DNA from: an uncultured Alphaproteobacteria bacterium
GTDB taxonomy: Bacteria; Pseudomonadota; Alphaproteobacteria; Rhodobacterales; Rhodobacteraceae
Direction: 5' to 3'
NCBI GenBank assembly: GCA_929200255.1
Contig: CAKMYZ010000001.1
Coordinates: 186,001-250,000 of the forward strand
Length of the DNA stretch: 64,000 nucleotides
The notes under the pieces were generated by a model. It saw only the letters and a program-made list of their open reading frames with translations, did not search any database and was not told the DNA's origin. Positions 62,643 to 64,000 of this stretch are shown here, piece by piece; the stretch's first letter is position 1, and every line of letters begins with the position of its first letter. The translations under genes were made by a program, and so were the position numbers.

Positions 62643-64000
62643 CTACTCGGCTGCTTGCATCGTTGCATCAAGGATAAGGGGTTCAGCTGCTGGCAGCCCT
62701 TCATCCCAGATGAACTCTGGTGCCTTGATCCGACGTGCCTGACGGCGCAGCGCCCAGTCGCGGGCGGCTTTGCTGCTGCGGCCCATCGACAGTTTTGCGA
62801 AAAGCTGTGCAAACCACTGAACATAGGTCACGAACCAGACGCGAACCGCCAGCATCGAGGGTGTGAACACCAGCGTCAGCATCGTCGCAATTCCAAGACC
62901 AAAGACAACAGCAGTGGCCAGCTGTTTCCACCACAGCGCTGTCGGGCTGTCGACGGAATAGCCACCGTTCATGAAATCAAGGCTGAGGCCGAACATCATT
63001 GGGGCCAGTCCCGCCATTGTCGTGATTGTAGTCAGCAGGACGGGGCGAATGCGATCCTCTGCCGTGCGGGTGATTGCCTCGGCCCGCGGCATGTATTTGC
63101 TGTATTCCTGATAGGTGTCGATCAGGATGATGTTGTTGTTCACCACGATCCCGGCCAAGGCCACGATGCCCGTCCCCGTCATGATGATCGAGAAGGGTTG
63201 ATCCATCACCAGCATCCCCACCAGCGACCCGGCGGTGGACATGACCACAGCCATCAGCACGAGGAGCGAGTTGTAGATGCTGTTGAATTGCGCCAGCAGG
63301 ATGATGAACATCAAGCCCAACGCACCGGAAAAGGCCACTTGCAGGAAGGCTGCGGATTCCGCCTGATCTTCCTGATCACCGGTCCATTCCCAAGAGATGG
63401 AGCCTGCGAAGGGTTCGCTGTCCAGCCATGTGGTCAGCGTTGCAATCCGCTCTGTCGGGTTGAGCGGGCTTTCGGTCACGGTGTTATCTGCGAAGGCGGC
63501 GGTCAGGGCAGCTTGGGTCGTGTCATTGTCGAAACCGATGATGTCATAACGACCTGCGCCGCTGGCAGTCTCATCAACCACACGTGCCACCGCAGCGCTG
63601 GCACCGTCTATGGTGAGGGTCACCAGATCCGTTTCGACAGCTGCCTTGACGTCAAAGTAACGGGTCTGATCGACGCGGTCGATCTGGGCCAGCTTTGCGA
63701 CAGGGGTGCGGGTGATGAAATTGGACAGCGGGATCAGGCCTGCATTCGTCCGGACCTTCAGGCTGTCCAGCGTGGACAGCACCCGGTCCTGTTCTGGCAG
63801 GCGCACGCGGATTTCAATCTCTTCGTCCGAGCTATCCACGCGCATGGTGTCCAGCAGGATGCCCCGCGTGACCATCTGGACCATCGCCCCCACGGTGGCC
63901 ACATCGGCCCCGTACCGGCCTGCTTTTTCCACATCCACGTCAATCTGCCAGTCAATGCCAGGCAGGGGCAGGCTGTCTTCGACGGTGATCAGGCCGGGCG
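62643..64000 (-). CDS. RND efflux permease, C-terminal part (runs off window)
   Basis: At least 452 residues of an AcrB-like RND pump are seen; the N-terminus lies beyond 64000. FLQVAFSGALGLMFIILLAQF, GIVVNNNIILIDTYQEY and RPVLLTTITTMAGLAPMM are membrane-domain motifs, and the porter domain lies before them. The tail is unusually basic (RSSKAARDWALRRQARRIK). The substrate is unknown; it faces the ABC exporter gene. Confidence 0.9.
   Translation of the reverse strand, partial: PGLITVEDSLPLPGIDWQIDVDVEKAGRYGADVATVGAMVQMVTRGILLDTMRVDSSDEEIEIRVRLPEQDRVLSTLDSLKVRTNAGLIPLSNFITRTPVAKLAQIDRVDQTRYFDVKAAVETDLVTLTIDGASAAVARVVDETASGAGRYDIIGFDNDTTQAALTAAFADNTVTESPLNPTERIATLTTWLDSEPFAGSISWEWTGDQEDQAESAAFLQVAFSGALGLMFIILLAQFNSIYNSLLVLMAVVMSTAGSLVGMLVMDQPFSIIMTGTGIVALAGIVVNNNIILIDTYQEYSKYMPRAEAITRTAEDRIRPVLLTTITTMAGLAPMMFGLSLDFMNGGYSVDSPTALWWKQLATAVVFGLGIATMLTLVFTPSMLAVRVWFVTYVQWFAQLFAKLSMGRSSKAARDWALRRQARRIKAPEFIWDEGLPAAEPLILDATMQAAE

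Noticed and set aside
1..64000. tRNA, rRNA, CRISPR arrays, insertion sequences or phage genes
   Set aside because: No cloverleaf, repeat-spacer array, transposase or integrase sequence was recognised anywhere in the window.

Overview
The window is chromosomal DNA of a marine-type alphaproteobacterium of the Rhodobacterales (Roseobacter group). The basis is inference from gene content: an isovaleryl-CoA/methylcrotonyl-CoA (leucine) degradation cluster, a nuoA-N operon carrying the family's typical accessory genes (DUF5337, DUF5333, NuoE with a C-terminal extension) and ending in birA-coaX-rnj, a heterotetrameric sarcosine oxidase operon, a Hint-domain protein and a CcmI-RuvX-DUF1289 trio. GC is moderately high, overlaps of the ATGA type are very frequent, and a few lower-GC patches stand out.

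Layout. 1-2016: a DegT/DnrJ-type aminotransferase and an Imm11/DUF1629-like protein. 2091-10770: leucine catabolism (ivd, mccB, mccA, GST, mvaB, methylglutaconyl-CoA hydratase) with two secreted-protein genes wedged between ivd and mccB. 10853-36665: a membrane protein, then the complete 14-subunit complex I operon interleaved with about 15 accessory genes (GFA protein, sulfotransferase, lipoproteins, small membrane proteins, a paralogue of the NuoE tail, DUF5337, DUF5333, DUF3291, secreted proteins, an AhpD-like protein), followed by birA, coaX and RNase J. 36666-37156: an AT-rich gap holding an unlisted 54-codon membrane ORF and a palindrome. 37157-49806: RhlE-type helicase, hypothetical genes, prfC, two TbpB-like lipoproteins, a Hint protein, an SDR, an AlkD-like repeat protein, an orphan ABC ATPase, a glycosyltransferase, DUF1289 and RuvX. 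49803-57032: ccmI and divergent soxB-D-A-G with small genes between. 57172-64000: sodB, a PLP dehydratase, a LOG protein, a LysM protein, an Atm1-like ABC exporter and the C-terminal part of an RND permease that runs off the window.

How the genes fit together. The leucine cluster takes isovaleryl-CoA to acetoacetate and acetyl-CoA; its carboxylase needs biotin, and a biotin-protein ligase lies behind nuoN. Electrons from such catabolism feed complex I. Sarcosine oxidase makes H2O2, and an iron superoxide dismutase gene follows it directly.

The most unusual structure is found twice, in two unrelated operons. Between ivd and mccB, and again between nuoH and nuoI, two secreted cysteine-containing protein genes are present. 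They are separated by a truncated copy of the START of the downstream gene fused to a copy of the END of the upstream gene. The unit [upstream tail]-[secreted ORF]-[downstream head] has therefore been tandemly duplicated in place at both loci. The junction spacing was preserved and the stub reading frame stays open into the second cargo gene, while the secreted proteins themselves diverged almost beyond recognition.
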